Part shown: one piece after another, positions 55,466-64,000 of the stretch | Layout of the letters: the number at the start of each line of letters is the position of its first letter | Numbering within the stretch: position 1 is the stretch's first letter | Source: CAVVST01 sp963750995 | GTDB lineage: Bacteria > Acidobacteriota > Vicinamibacteria > Vicinamibacterales > UBA2999 | Assembly: GCA_963750995.1 (NCBI GenBank) | Contig: CAVVST010000001.1 | Coordinates: forward strand, 744,001 to 808,000 | Direction of reading: 5' to 3' | DNA length: 64,000 bases | The notes under the pieces: model-generated | Told to the model about the DNA's origin: nothing | Databases searched by the model: none | What the model saw: the letters and a program-made list of their open reading frames with translations, nothing else | Translations under genes and position numbers: made by a program

Positions 55466-56128
55466 ATGAAGACACAAAAGGCGACGGTGCTGGTGGTTGA
55501 CGACGACGCATCGGTCAGAGTGGCACTGTCGAGGCTCCTGATGTCGGTCGGCTACCGCGTGGAGACGTTCGCGGGCGCGGCGGAATTCCTCGAGAAAGCT
55601 TCCCGGACCGCGCGAGGGTGCATCGTGCTCGACGTGAAGATGCCGGTAACCAACGGCATCGAACTGCAGCGGCAGCTTGGAGGCGCGGGAATCGACCTGC
55701 CGGTGATCTTCCTCTCAGCGCACGTCGACGTGCCGCTGACTGTGAATGCGATGAAGGGAGGAGCCCTCGAGGTCATCATCAAGCCGTTTGACGAGCATCA
55801 ACTGCTGGACGCGATCCAGAACGCGGTTGAACAGGACCGGATGCGGGATCTGCACCGCATCGAGAGCGTGCAACTGCGGCAGCGGCTCGACGCCATGTCC
55901 CCGCGCGAGCGCACCGTGATGTCGCTGGTCGTAACCGGCATGCTGAATAAACAGATCGCCGCGCTTCTCGGCATTTCCGAAAAGACCGTGAAGGTACACC
56001 GCGCGCACGTGATGACGAAGATGCAGGCGTCTTCGCTGCCGGAACTGGTTCGCATCGCGGACCGTCTTGGGCTCGCACCAGACATTCCTGTATCCGATCC
56101 GAAACGAGCCGACAGTCTCAGCCGCTAG
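55466..56128 (+). CDS. FixJ-type response regulator
   Basis: 220 residues. Receiver 1-125 (VLVVDDDAS, Asp in CIVLDVKMPVTNG, Ser in VIFLSAHVD, Lys in VIIKPFD) and LuxR HTH at about 145-205 (MSPRERTVMSLVVTGMLNKQ, AALLGISEKTVKVHRAHVMT). ATG 55466 follows GGTAAGGA. It pairs with the MASE1 kinase directly upstream. No frameshift. Confidence 0.93.
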   Translation: MKTQKATVLVVDDDASVRVALSRLLMSVGYRVETFAGAAEFLEKASRTARGCIVLDVKMPVTNGIELQRQLGGAGIDLPVIFLSAHVDVPLTVNAMKGGALEVIIKPFDEHQLLDAIQNAVEQDRMRDLHRIESVQLRQRLDAMSPRERTVMSLVVTGMLNKQIAALLGISEKTVKVHRAHVMTKMQASSLPELVRIADRLGLAPDIPVSDPKRADSLSR

Positions 56129-56282
56129 CCTAAGGTCCAATAGCCAAACCCCTTGCCAGTCAGTAATCTGCCGTCGCACCCTGCTCCCCGGGGTGATCTC
56201 GAGCGTGGCACATCTTTCGCTGACCTGGTGGCGCATGGCTGGTACAAGTCCCGGTTTACGAGCGGCTCGGCGTCACCTTCGA

Positions 56283-58277
56283 ATGGTGAAAGCGGATATG
56301 CCTCACGACGTCGCCGCGGCGGTGAAACGACTGGCCGACGCGCTCCTGGAGCCGCACGGAGCAGCGGATCCGGCCACAGTGCTCGAGCATCTCCGGTTGG
56401 ACCTTCACGCAAGCGACGCGTTCCTGTGGCTGTGCGACGACGCGCGCGCCTCGTGCGCGCTGCATGCAGGCGGCAGCGACGTCTCCAATTCCCTGGTCAT
56501 CGCCTTTGACGAAGGAACGGAGATTGCCGCCCGGCTCGGCGCCAGCGGCAGCGTCTTCTGCCGCGCCGGCGAGGTTTCAGGCCTCGAATCGTTCGTTCCC
56601 TCCGACTTCCGCTCGTACGCCGCGACCGCCGCCGCCGGTCGCGACGGCGCCACGGCCGTGCTGGCCGTCGCCTGGCCCGACGTGAATCCGAAGTGGGAGG
56701 AAAGCGATGCCGGCCATCTGAGAATTGCGGCAGCGTTGCTCTCGCAGGCGCTGTCCAGCGCCCCCGCTCCCGACACGAAAGCCAGGCTGTCCGAGGCGAT
56801 CGCTGCCTCGGTCGCCAGCCGCATCGCGGTCGTCGACCGGAGCGGCGTCATCGTCGCCGTAAATGCCGCCTGGACTGACTTTGCGACCAGGCATGGCGCC
56901 GTTCCTCCCTCGCTGGACATCGGCGTGAACTACCTCGACGTGTGCCGGCACGCAGCCGCGGTCGGCGAGGCCGAGGCCCGGGCGGTGACGGAAGGTATCG
57001 AGGCCGTGTTCCGCGGGTCTTCGGAGACATTCTCGACCACCTACACATGCGACGTGCCCGGCGAAGAACGCTGGTGGATTGTCACGGTCACCCCGTTGCG
57101 CCACGTGGCGGGAGGCGCGGTGATCGAACACCTGGCGCTGACGCATCCGACCGTCGACGACCTGGCGCAGCGCCTGGGGAACCGCGAGTTCGAGCGACTG
57201 GCTGAGGCGGCGCCCGTGCCGGTCTGGATTGCCACTGGCGACGGCCGGCTGTTGTACAGCAACGAACAGTGGCCATCAGAATCGCTGGCGTCGGGTGCGG
57301 CACGCACGCGGATGTGGACCGAGCCGATTCATCCTGAGGATTGCGAGCGGGCGTCAGCCGTGTTTCGCCTGGCGGCGTCGCGACGCCGGCCGTTTCACGC
57401 CGAGCTGAGGGTACGTTCGACGGACGGCTCGTACCGCTGGTGGAGCTGCCGTGCCGCGCCGCGGTACGCCGCCAGTGGAGAGCTCGAATGCTACGTCGGC
57501 GTCTGCTCCGACGCGATGATGACACGCACGTGGAAGTCGGCCTTCGACCATGTCGCTGGCAAGCTCGTGGCGGCACAGGAATCGGAGCGCATCAGAATCG
57601 CCCGCGAGCTGCACGACGACCTGGGCCAGCAGACTGCGGTTCTCGCCTCGAAGATCGACATGCTCAGCCAGAAGGGCATGGAGAATTCTCGTCTTGCCAT
57701 CGACGAAATCCGGACGCGAGTCCGGGAGATTGCCGGAACCATCCACAACCTCTCGCACCAGTTGCACCCGGCGAAGCTGCGGCTGCTCGGCCTGGTACGA
57801 ACGCTCGCGGCGTTGTGCCGCGACGAGTCGCTCGGCAGCGGTGTCGCGGTGCGATTCGCGGCGGCCGACGTACCTGGCCAGCTGCCGGAAGATATCTCGC
57901 TCTGCCTGTTTCGAGTGGCGCAGGAAGGCGTTCGCAACGCACTCAAGCACAGTGGCTGCACGACCATCAACGTCATGCTGTCGGCGACGCCGTCGCGAAC
58001 CGTGCTGGAGGTCTCTGACAACGGGTCCGGATTCAATCCGCTCGAGCAGTCTGCCGGGCTCGGGCTCCTGACGATGCGCGAACGCGTGCAGCTGGTTCGA
58101 GGCGTGCTTTCCGTGCAGCCCCTGCAACCGCACGGCACCACCGTCAGAATCGTGGTGCCGCTGAACCGGGACGCTGACAGCAAGGCGCCACACATGCCAT
58201 CAGGCGTTGCCGTGCCGCATCCAGCTTCTGCGTCTGCTCCCTCGGGCACGACCGGCATTCGCACTCCAAGATCCTGA
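56283..58277 (+). CDS. GAF-PAS-PAS sensor histidine kinase (NarX-type core)
   Basis: About 664 residues from ATG 56283; ATG 56298 is an alternative, and the open frame extends further upstream into non-conserved sequence. GAF-like region at about 25-165 (LHASDAFLWLCDDARASCAL), PAS at about 175-290 (RIAVVDRSGVIVAVNAAWTD), PAC-type PAS at about 305-420 (PVPVWIATGDGRLLYSNEQW, SYRWWSCRAAPRYAASGEL), then HisKA_3 with IARELHDDLGQQTAVLASKI and HATPase (LFRVAQEGVRNALKHSGCT, SDNGSGFNP, GLGLLTMRERVQLV). Cytoplasmic, no TM. No adjacent regulator of its own; it may act on the FixJ-type protein or others. Confidence 0.9.
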   Translation: MVKADMPHDVAAAVKRLADALLEPHGAADPATVLEHLRLDLHASDAFLWLCDDARASCALHAGGSDVSNSLVIAFDEGTEIAARLGASGSVFCRAGEVSGLESFVPSDFRSYAATAAAGRDGATAVLAVAWPDVNPKWEESDAGHLRIAAALLSQALSSAPAPDTKARLSEAIAASVASRIAVVDRSGVIVAVNAAWTDFATRHGAVPPSLDIGVNYLDVCRHAAAVGEAEARAVTEGIEAVFRGSSETFSTTYTCDVPGEERWWIVTVTPLRHVAGGAVIEHLALTHPTVDDLAQRLGNREFERLAEAAPVPVWIATGDGRLLYSNEQWPSESLASGAARTRMWTEPIHPEDCERASAVFRLAASRRRPFHAELRVRSTDGSYRWWSCRAAPRYAASGELECYVGVCSDAMMTRTWKSAFDHVAGKLVAAQESERIRIARELHDDLGQQTAVLASKIDMLSQKGMENSRLAIDEIRTRVREIAGTIHNLSHQLHPAKLRLLGLVRTLAALCRDESLGSGVAVRFAAADVPGQLPEDISLCLFRVAQEGVRNALKHSGCTTINVMLSATPSRTVLEVSDNGSGFNPLEQSAGLGLLTMRERVQLVRGVLSVQPLQPHGTTVRIVVPLNRDADSKAPHMPSGVAVPHPASASAPSGTTGIRTPRS

Positions 58278-58414
58278 ATCGACTGGGTGATCGACGCGAC
58301 GACATCCGGTGACGCGCGCACCACCGACCGTGAGGTGCGGCGCTGCCCGGAGGGCGTCGCGTATCGTGCGCAGCTATGCGCCGCGGCGGTACACAGCTTG
58401 CCCCACCTTGTCCC

Positions 58415-58806
58415 ATGCACCCGCGCCGCCCTCGCCTTCGGATCGCCCTGCCCGCCCTTCTCGTTCTCATCGTTGGCGCGGCCCTCACGCCGGTGCCTGC
58501 GGCGACCGGTACGTTCCGCGACGACGACCCGCTGCGGGTCGAGCACAAGACGCAGGACTCCCGCGCCGGGAGCGGGACATCATCTCTCCACCCTTCGACA
58601 ATCTGACGCCGTTCGGCGCGACAGCAACCGCGTCGGCGGGGAGAACTGACTCCCCTGTCCCATTACCGCAGGTCAAGAATGCGTACGTGTGCATCGACAT
58701 CGCCGCGATCGAGCCGCCGGACTGCTCGTGGACGCCAGTACGCGTCTATTTTCGCCGTGGAGTGGAAGGATGGACCCTCGTCGGTCTGGATCGGACCAGA
58801 GCATGA
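58415..58806 (+). CDS. Small exported protein, unknown function (one frameshift)
   Basis: About 130 residues from ATG 58415. Signal peptide LRIALPALLVLIVGAAL with cleavage near PVPAA. The sequence TFRDDDPLRVEHKTQDS resembles the mature N-terminus of larger acidobacterial exported proteins. After an indel near 58558 the frame continues as REDIISPPFDNLTPFG and ends KNAYVCIDIAAIEPPDC, WTPVRVYFRRGVEGWTLVGL. The stop overlaps the ATG of the aldo/keto reductase. It may be a shortened relative of the larger family; not certain. Confidence 0.55.
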
Positions 58807-59830
58807 CTGTGTGCGTGGACGTCGACACCGCGGCGCCGACAGCATCGGTGCATGCCGCCAGTGTCTGGCTCGGTCAAACCGGGCTGCGCGTGAGCCGGCT
58901 GGGACTCGGGCTCGCCGCCCTGGGCAGGCCCGTATACATGGCGGCCGGGCGCGAGGCCGACCTGGGAGCTGACCGATCGGTCGCAGCCATGCGGCGTCGC
59001 TGCCAGTCGATGCTCGACGCCGCATATGCCGCGGGCGTCAGGTACATCGATGCGGCGCGGTCGTATGGCCTGGCCGAGCAGTTCCTGAACGGCTGGTGGA
59101 ATGCGCGTGGACTTCCCGATCGCGCGCTGACTGTCGCATCAAAGTGGGGCTACACCTACACCGGCCGCTGGGATCCCGATGCGCCCGTCCAGGAAATCAA
59201 GCACCTGACCGTGGAGACGCTGCGGCGCCAGGCCTACCAGAGCGGCGTCATCCTGGGTTCACGGCTCTCGCTCTATCAGATCCACTCCGCGACGCTGGAC
59301 AGCGGCGTTCTCGAGGATCGCGCCGTGCTGGCCGAGCTCGTCCGCCTGCGCGAGAGCGGACTCTGTATCGGGCTGACGGTGACCGGCCCTCGTCAGGCCG
59401 ACACCATTCGACGCGCGCTCGAAGTTCGTGTTGACGGCGTTCAGCCGTTCCAGACGGTGCAGGCGACCTGGAACCTGCTCGAACCGTCAGCGGGCGCCGC
59501 TCTGGCCGAAGCATCCGCCGAAGGGCTGGGGCGTGATCATCAAGGAGGTGCTGGCGAACGGCCGCCTGACGGACCGCTACGGCGGACGTGGGCCGGGCCA
59601 CCTGCGAATCTATGCGAGCCGCGATCGGCGCGTCGGTCGAAACGGTGGCGGTCGCCGCCGCCCTCTCGCAGCCGTGGGCAGACATCGTGCTCTCTGGAGC
59701 CGTCACCGCCGCCCACCTGCAGGCCCATGCCGCCGCGCTCGATGTCGGCGTCGATGTCGATCATTTCGCGTCGATCGCCGAACCGGCGTCGGAATACTGG
59801 CGCCGGCGCCGGTTTCTGCGCTGGACCTGA
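58803..59830 (+). CDS. Aldo/keto reductase (two frameshifts)
   Basis: NADPH-dependent oxidoreductase of the AKR superfamily, about 342 residues. The catalytic tetrad is visible: Asp and Tyr in YIDAARSYGLAE, Lys in VASKWGYTY, His in LYQIHSATL. The start segment WLGQTGLRVSRLGLGLAALG is typical. Breaks near 59515-59530 and 59610-59620 are needed to reach the C-terminal part (GWGVIIKEVLANGRL; GASVETVAVAAALSQPWADI, VLSGAVTAAHL). ATG 58803 overlaps the upstream stop (ATGA). Substrate unknown. Confidence 0.85.
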
Positions 59831-59870
59831 GGTGACGGGCGTCGGTGCGGAGTCCGGCCGTTGCCGGAGG

Positions 59871-60694
59871 TTATTGCCGCTTGAACGTCACCGAAAACCC
59901 GATCACGTCGATGGTCCGCCCCGTCACCAGATCGGTGGCGTCGGACACTAGCCACATCTTTGCCAGGTTCAGGTGCAATTCGGCGGGACGCCCGCCCGGG
60001 AAGGTGAAGTCCATCACCCGGTAGCCGATCCCGTAGTTCGCCGCGACCTTCCAGACGCGTCCGCCGTTGCGCGTGGGCACGTTCAGGAGCATGGCGCCGG
60101 GCGCCGTGAACACCTGCAGACCGGCCTCCGACCTCGGTGGTGAAGTGCGTCCCGAGGACACCGTAGATGCCCGCCTGCCCCTGGAGCGCCGGCCACATGA
60201 GGTCCACGTGCACGTTTTCCCACCAAGTCGTCTTCGGCGGCTCCTCATGCTCGCTGATGGCGACCACGCGCACCTGGCGGATCTGCTGAGCCGGAGCGCC
60301 GTCCTCACGCCATGCGGAGAGAAGCGCGCAGGCCTGTCTCAGCGGATCGGCGTCGTCGAACACCGTCTCGCAGCGCGCCGCAAGCCATAAAGGGGGCTCA
60401 GGCTTCTCCGGTCGCTGACGAAACCCGGTGAACCATCCCGGGCTGCCGGCGGCCGCGCCACTGCTCCGACCAATCCTGCCAGGCAGAAAACGCCTCGATC
60501 CAACGCTGCAGCTCTACCCGTCGTTCCGCAATCTCAGGATTGTCGAGAGTGGCAATAGGAGCACTCAGCGCAGCAATGGGCAACGGCTGTGCTGTTAACG
60601 GTGGAAGTGGGTCCTCAACGCCCTGGCCGAATCCCGACGAAGCAGCGCCAACCAGCAATCCAACAACCGCCAGCATCCGCCCGACCGTGCCCAT
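59871..60694 (-). CDS. Exported protein, unknown function (two or more frameshifts)
   Basis: About 273 residues after joining. Signal peptide MLAVVGLLVGAASSGFGQ; then RVELQRWIEAFSAWQDWSEQ. After breaks near 60420 and 60125 the product continues DADPLRQACALLSAWRED, TTWWENVHVDLMWPALQGQA, AGLQVFTAPGAMLLNVPTRN, NYGIGYRVMDFTFPGGRPAE, DVIGFSVTFKRQ. The strand-rich end could be an outer-membrane or periplasmic beta domain. I do not recognise a family with known function. It is convergent with the aldo/keto reductase. Confidence 0.65.
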
Positions 60695-60853
60695 GGTCCA
60701 CTCCCTGAACTACACGACGCGCCGACCGGTCGATTAAACCGATCGGCGACTATCACATGTGTTCAGGTAGCGTACGGACAAGATCACAGAGCGTCAATCT
60801 GGCAGTTCTGACATCTGTCAGTTCTGACAGCCGCCGAGGAGGGCGACTCTCTC

Positions 60854-61624
60854 CTAAAAGCGAACCCGCACTCCGCCGACGAACGGGAGCGTCCAGCGGG
60901 CGCTGTGGTTGTTGATGTCTTCGAGGCCGGTGCCGTCCAGGCCATCGATTGCGGACAAGCCGCTCATCCACCGCAGCCCGAGCTGCCCGTAGAAGCCCAT
61001 GTCGACCGCCGGTCTGGTACAGCAGTCCGATATTCGGCGCCAAGCGCGACCGCGGCGGTCTGATCGTAGAAATCAGTGGCTTCGCCCGCCAGATTGACGG
61101 TCGGCGCCACCAACGTTACGTCGGTCTCATCGATGAAACCGATACCGACGAGTGCCCTCGCCATATGCGCGCAGGCTCGATCGACACGTCCACGTACTGG
61201 CGAAGGCCGACATCGAGCCCGAACGTTTGAATAGTCCGTGTATCGCCCGTACAGGTTGGACACGCCGATGTCACCCATCGCCGTGAGCTTCATCCGCCTC
61301 GCTCGACTGATAGACGAAGTTCGCGGTGACCTCTGTCGCGTCGGTGAACAAATAACCGCCGCCGAACCGCAAGTGGAGTCCCGTGCCGTAGACATCCTCG
61401 AACGAATTCGACTTGATGACGACGGCCTGGTTGTTGATCTGGCCGATCCCGCTCGAATTGATGTTGCCACTGACGACGTTATCCCAGCCAACGCCGAAGT
61501 CGAGGTTCCAGGGCGAACTCGAGGCGGCCGGTGGTTGTGTTTGCGCCTGTGCCGGCTCAACGCCAACCAACAGTATCGGGACAAGCGCGCTGATCGCGGC
61601 AGACTTCCACACCGTCGGTATCAT
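60854..61624 (-). CDS. Outer-membrane beta-barrel protein (two or more frameshifts)
   Basis: About 256 residues. Signal peptide SAAISALVPILLVGVEPAQA from ATG 61624 (GGAG upstream). Barrel strands: PWNLDFGVGWDNVVSGNINS, GLHLRFGGGYLFTDATEVTA, LTAMGDIGVSNLYGRYTDYS, then LVGIGFIDETDVTLVAPTVN and, in a third frame, MGFYGQLGLRWMSGLSAIDG with closing LPFVGGVRVRF and stop TAG at 60854. Breaks near 61290, 61215 and 61040. Probably a small OmpW/OmpA-like barrel. Confidence 0.72.
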
Positions 61625-61801
61625 GTGAGGCTCCTTTGCGACTGCAGACGCCGGAGCAACTCTCAGACCGCGGCAGCGCCGGGGCTTTGCGCGGAGAAAC
61701 ATTCGCAAATCCGCCAGTTTGCGCGTGAGAGGCCGGGCACGGCACTCGCAACTCACCGCCTGCCGTCAAGGCAGCCGCGACCCGCCGTCAGTCCGCCCCG
61801 A

Positions 61802-62269
61802 TCACGCGGCGGAGCGGCCATGCCTGTCGAGCAGCTTCGCGATGCGGACGACGAGATCGTCGGGGATGAACGGCTTGACGAGATAGTCGTCCGCGCCGAG
61901 CGCCATGGCGGCCAGCACTTCCCGGTCCTGCCGCGGCGCCGTGAGGATGATGATCGGAACCTGTGCCGTGCGCCGGTCCCTCCTGAGATGGCGCAGCACC
62001 TCCAACCCGTCGACCACCGGCAACATCGCCCCGAGGACGATCAAGTCCGGCCGGTGATCGATCGCGATCGCCATGGCCGCCTTCCCATCGGAAGCCGTGA
62101 GCACGGTGTAGCCCTGCGCCGTCAGCTTGAATCCGATCAGGTCCAGCAGCAGCTCGTCGTAATCGGCGATGAGAATGCAGGCTGGCAGCGGCGTCCGGAG
62201 GACAGATGCTGGCTCCGGTGTGGTCGACACGTCAGGCGGGCGGCGAATTGTTCGAACCTTCGTTCCCAT
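61802..62269 (-). CDS. Receiver-domain protein lacking the phospho-acceptor Asp
   Basis: 155 residues, single receiver fold: ILIADYDELLLDLIGFKLTA, PDLIVLGAMLPVVDGLEVLR, VPIIILTAPRQDREVLAAMA, GADDYLVKPFIPDDL. Thr and Lys of the active site are kept. The phospho-acceptor position reads Gly (VLGAMLP where VLDxMLP is expected), and one of the acidic pair is Tyr (ADYDE instead of ADDDE-like). The frame is clean. It may be a constitutive or protein-binding pseudo-receiver. About 25 residues precede the fold. No kinase is adjacent. Confidence 0.85.
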   Translation of the reverse strand: MGTKVRTIRRPPDVSTTPEPASVLRTPLPACILIADYDELLLDLIGFKLTAQGYTVLTASDGKAAMAIAIDHRPDLIVLGAMLPVVDGLEVLRHLRRDRRTAQVPIIILTAPRQDREVLAAMALGADDYLVKPFIPDDLVVRIAKLLDRHGRSAA

Positions 62270-62534
62270 ATGCGTGCGCGGTACTCGTTCACACCGACGA
62301 GCACGGCGTGTTTACAAGGAAGAATTCCGCGAACCATGGTGGGCGTTCTATGCGAATTCGGACGCGGCTCATCTTTTTCGGCAGGCGGCGGGTCAGTTCG
62401 CGATCGCTGCTCGCCGGAAATGCATAGCGGCGTGGTGAGGATGTGGGCGAGTCTACTGAAAACCGTCCTTAACAGAGCGCCGGCATGACGACGCGACGCG
62501 ACGGTCTACCACTTCTCCGAGCGAGGTTCGCATC
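62270..62534. other. Intergenic region without recognised gene
   Basis: 265 bp between the divergent pseudo-receiver and small HTH-like genes. Short open frames are present but none has a family signature or a good ribosome site. It presumably carries both promoters. Confidence 0.4.
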
Positions 62535-62921
62535 ATGATCACATGTCAAGCGGTGCGCGAGCGCATTCGCGCCGAATATCTCGAAATGCCGGGCATGAAT
62601 CTCACCTCCGACCAGGTGGCGCGGCTCTGTGGCATGGAACGATCGGCGTGCCAGACGGTATTGGATGCGCTCGTTGACGCGAAATTCCTCACCCTGACCA
62701 CCGATGGCACGTATGTGCGACGGACCGACGATGTGCGCCCGGCGCGGATGGCGCCGCCGCCGCTGCATCACCATCGGCCGCGAATCATCCGTCAGGGCGA
62801 GCTGACCAGCGGCCCGGCCTCGGTCGAAAGCGACCAGTCGCCGCTGGCGACCACTCGTCATTGGCGTGCGCCCTGTCAACAGGTGACTCTCAGCCACCTA
62901 TTGGCAGGGCGGACGGAATGA
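62535..62921 (+). CDS. Small winged-helix-like protein, unknown function
   Basis: 128 residues from ATG 62535. The first 70 residues form a helix-turn-helix-like unit (VRERIRAEYLEMPGMNLTSD, VARLCGMERSACQTVLDALV, AKFLTLTTDGTYVRRTD), similar to short acidobacterial proteins of unknown role that may bind DNA or a partner. The rest is Pro/His-rich and probably disordered. No frameshift seen. Confidence 0.6.
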   Translation: MITCQAVRERIRAEYLEMPGMNLTSDQVARLCGMERSACQTVLDALVDAKFLTLTTDGTYVRRTDDVRPARMAPPPLHHHRPRIIRQGELTSGPASVESDQSPLATTRHWRAPCQQVTLSHLLAGRTE

Positions 62922-62940
62922 GGCACAGGCAGGCTCTCGG

Positions 62941-64000
62941 TCAGTGCAAGAGCGCCGGCAGGGTGTCGGAGAAATCCACGTACATGAACTGCGTGGCGCC
63001 GTCGAACTCGTATCCGTTGACGTCGCCCGTATCGGGCGGTTCCGGCGCTTCCCCGTTCTGCACCACCAGCAGCCCGAGCGGAAACTGGCGTCCAACCGGA
63101 ACGGGCACGAAGTGGACGCCGTCGGTATCGCCGACGCCCTCGACGAAGAAGGCGCCATGGTGCCGGATGCCAGTTCGGCTCATCTCGTAAAAGTGAAAAC
63201 TCGAGTCGCCCTGGCTCGACGCCAGCATTAGGATCCGTCCCGGTACGCTGGCGATGACGCTCAGACCCTCGAGATCGGCCTCGAGAAAGCGCCCGGCGTT
63301 CGCCGCCGAGCCCACGGCAACAACATCTCCCGGTTCAGGAGCGCCGTTGTACTCGCATTCGAATTCATCGTCGTCGGGCGTCGCCCGGTACGGCTGACCG
63401 AACGATCGTACCGGCTCAATCAAGCGATCGCCTGTGACCGTGACAAAATCAGGCGTCTTCTTGCCGATCGGCAGGCGATAGAGCCCGATGGTCTCGAAGG
63501 CGACGTAGAGCGTCTCGTTCACGGCATCGAAGAGCACCCCCTCCGATTGCGGCTCTTCCAGCGCTGCCTCCCGGCACGGCGTCCAGCGGTATGGCACGCC
63601 GTGTTCGTCCTTCAGTTCGAAGGACGTGCGAAAGAGAAACGTGCGCTTGATGGCGTATCCCAACCGGCCATCGGCCGCCGGCACGATCTGAAGCTGACGC
63701 GCCAGGCCGCGTTCCCGCTGTGAGACGAATATCTCGTCGGGATCACCCTGTGCCACGGTCAAGCCGTACACGGTGTTCTGATCGTCGACAGGGTTGTCCC
63801 GCCAGCCTTCAACGGCGCCGGACGGCTGAAGCGGAGACGGCTGCTCGTAGCGTCTCGGAAACACACGCGGAACGTCCGGCGCGGTGATGTCCAGCAGCGG
63901 ACCATCGGGATGCGTGGGATCGATCCGGTAGAAACGGACACGATCGCAGCCGCGATCGGAGACGACCGCCACGTCCCCCAGGGACGCATGCGGGTGTTTG
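62941..64000 (-). CDS. Beta-propeller phytase (3-phytase), N-terminus beyond window edge
   Basis: At least 350 residues without a stop up to the window end. Typical BPP features: VAVVSDRGCDRVRFYRIDP, NTVYGLTVAQGDPDEIFVSQ, LEEPQSEGVLFDAVNETLYV, AFETIGLYRLP, and the acidic calcium-binding DDDEFECEYNG. The end GYEFDGATQFMYVDFSDTLP matches the last blade. Phytases release phosphate from inositol hexakisphosphate and are usually exported. An in-frame GTG at 63972 is not the true start because the propeller motif continues upstream. No frameshift. Confidence 0.88.
   Translation of the reverse strand, partial: KHPHASLGDVAVVSDRGCDRVRFYRIDPTHPDGPLLDITAPDVPRVFPRRYEQPSPLQPSGAVEGWRDNPVDDQNTVYGLTVAQGDPDEIFVSQRERGLARQLQIVPAADGRLGYAIKRTFLFRTSFELKDEHGVPYRWTPCREAALEEPQSEGVLFDAVNETLYVAFETIGLYRLPIGKKTPDFVTVTGDRLIEPVRSFGQPYRATPDDDEFECEYNGAPEPGDVVAVGSAANAGRFLEADLEGLSVIASVPGRILMLASSQGDSSFHFYEMSRTGIRHHGAFFVEGVGDTDGVHFVPVPVGRQFPLGLLVVQNGEAPEPPDTGDVNGYEFDGATQFMYVDFSDTLPALLH

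Noticed and set aside
62169..62438. A 90-codon plus-strand frame between the pseudo-receiver and the small HTH-like gene
   Set aside because: Half of it is antisense to the receiver gene and the rest has no conserved feature or ribosome site.
1..64000. Programmed frameshifting as the reason for split genes
   Set aside because: Breaks occur at varied positions in unrelated genes and show no common slippery site plus pseudoknot; error indels are simpler.
1..64000. tRNA, rRNA, transposase or phage integration genes
   Set aside because: None could be recognised on either strand by sequence features or encoded motifs.

Overview
The window is about 66% GC and has the gene style of an Acidobacteriota genome, most likely class Vicinamibacteria. 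Lineage markers are an Oar-like TonB-dependent receptor with a carboxypeptidase-regulatory domain, a winged-helix/TPR regulator, a VWFA-related protein, a DUF4136 protein, an LPXTG-like anchored exported protein, a REC-MEDS protein and many NarL-, FixJ- and NtrC-type regulators. This assignment is inference from gene content. I found no rRNA, tRNA, CRISPR array or insertion sequence.

More than twenty genes are recognisable along their whole length only if one or more single-base frameshifts are bridged (for example GltS, AspT, Ald, the GH63 enzyme, the DcaP-like porin and the OmpA-like protein). Neighbouring long genes are clean. I read this mainly as indel error in an assembly, perhaps from long reads, and give one span per gene with the frameshifts noted.

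Layout. 1-12.6 kb: a partial TonB-dependent receptor, a wHTH-TPR regulator, an LPXTG-like protein, a Crp/Fnr regulator, a histidine-kinase-like ATPase, a TonB-like protein, a large peptidase/propeller/barrel protein and a two-component pair. 12.7-19.7 kb: a tightly coupled minus-strand sugar operon (BASS carrier, GlgX-like stub, phosphoglucomutase-like protein, SemiSWEET, GH63-type glucosidase, MarC). 19.8-24.2 kb: small envelope proteins, VOC, VWA, a porin and a STAS-like protein. 24.4-36.2 kb: an amino-acid decarboxylation region: Orn/Lys/Arg-type decarboxylase, GltS and a TAXI binding protein (all overlapping), REC-MEDS, then AspT, AspD and a convergent alanine dehydrogenase. 36.3-48.1 kb: periplasmic proteins, a YiaVW-like HlyD/DUF3302/OMF export operon with a sigma54 activator, an OmpA-like protein, regulators and a DksA-like protein. 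48.2-64 kb: a Tyr/Gly-rich exported protein, beta-barrels, sensor kinases and regulators, an aldo/keto reductase, a degenerate receiver and a beta-propeller phytase cut by the window edge.

Two themes stand out. First, aspartate is probably imported by AspT in exchange for alanine and decarboxylated by AspD, which conserves energy, with Ald feeding alanine to pyruvate; upstream lies a second decarboxylase coupled to a glutamate-type carrier and a binding protein that has no TRAP permease. Second, several proteins keep their fold but lack the residues or domain that define the activity: a phosphoglucomutase with five altered active-site motifs, a GlgX without its catalytic barrel, an NtrC-type protein without GAFTGA or a Fis domain, a receiver without its phospho-acceptor Asp, and a kinase-like ATPase without its His.
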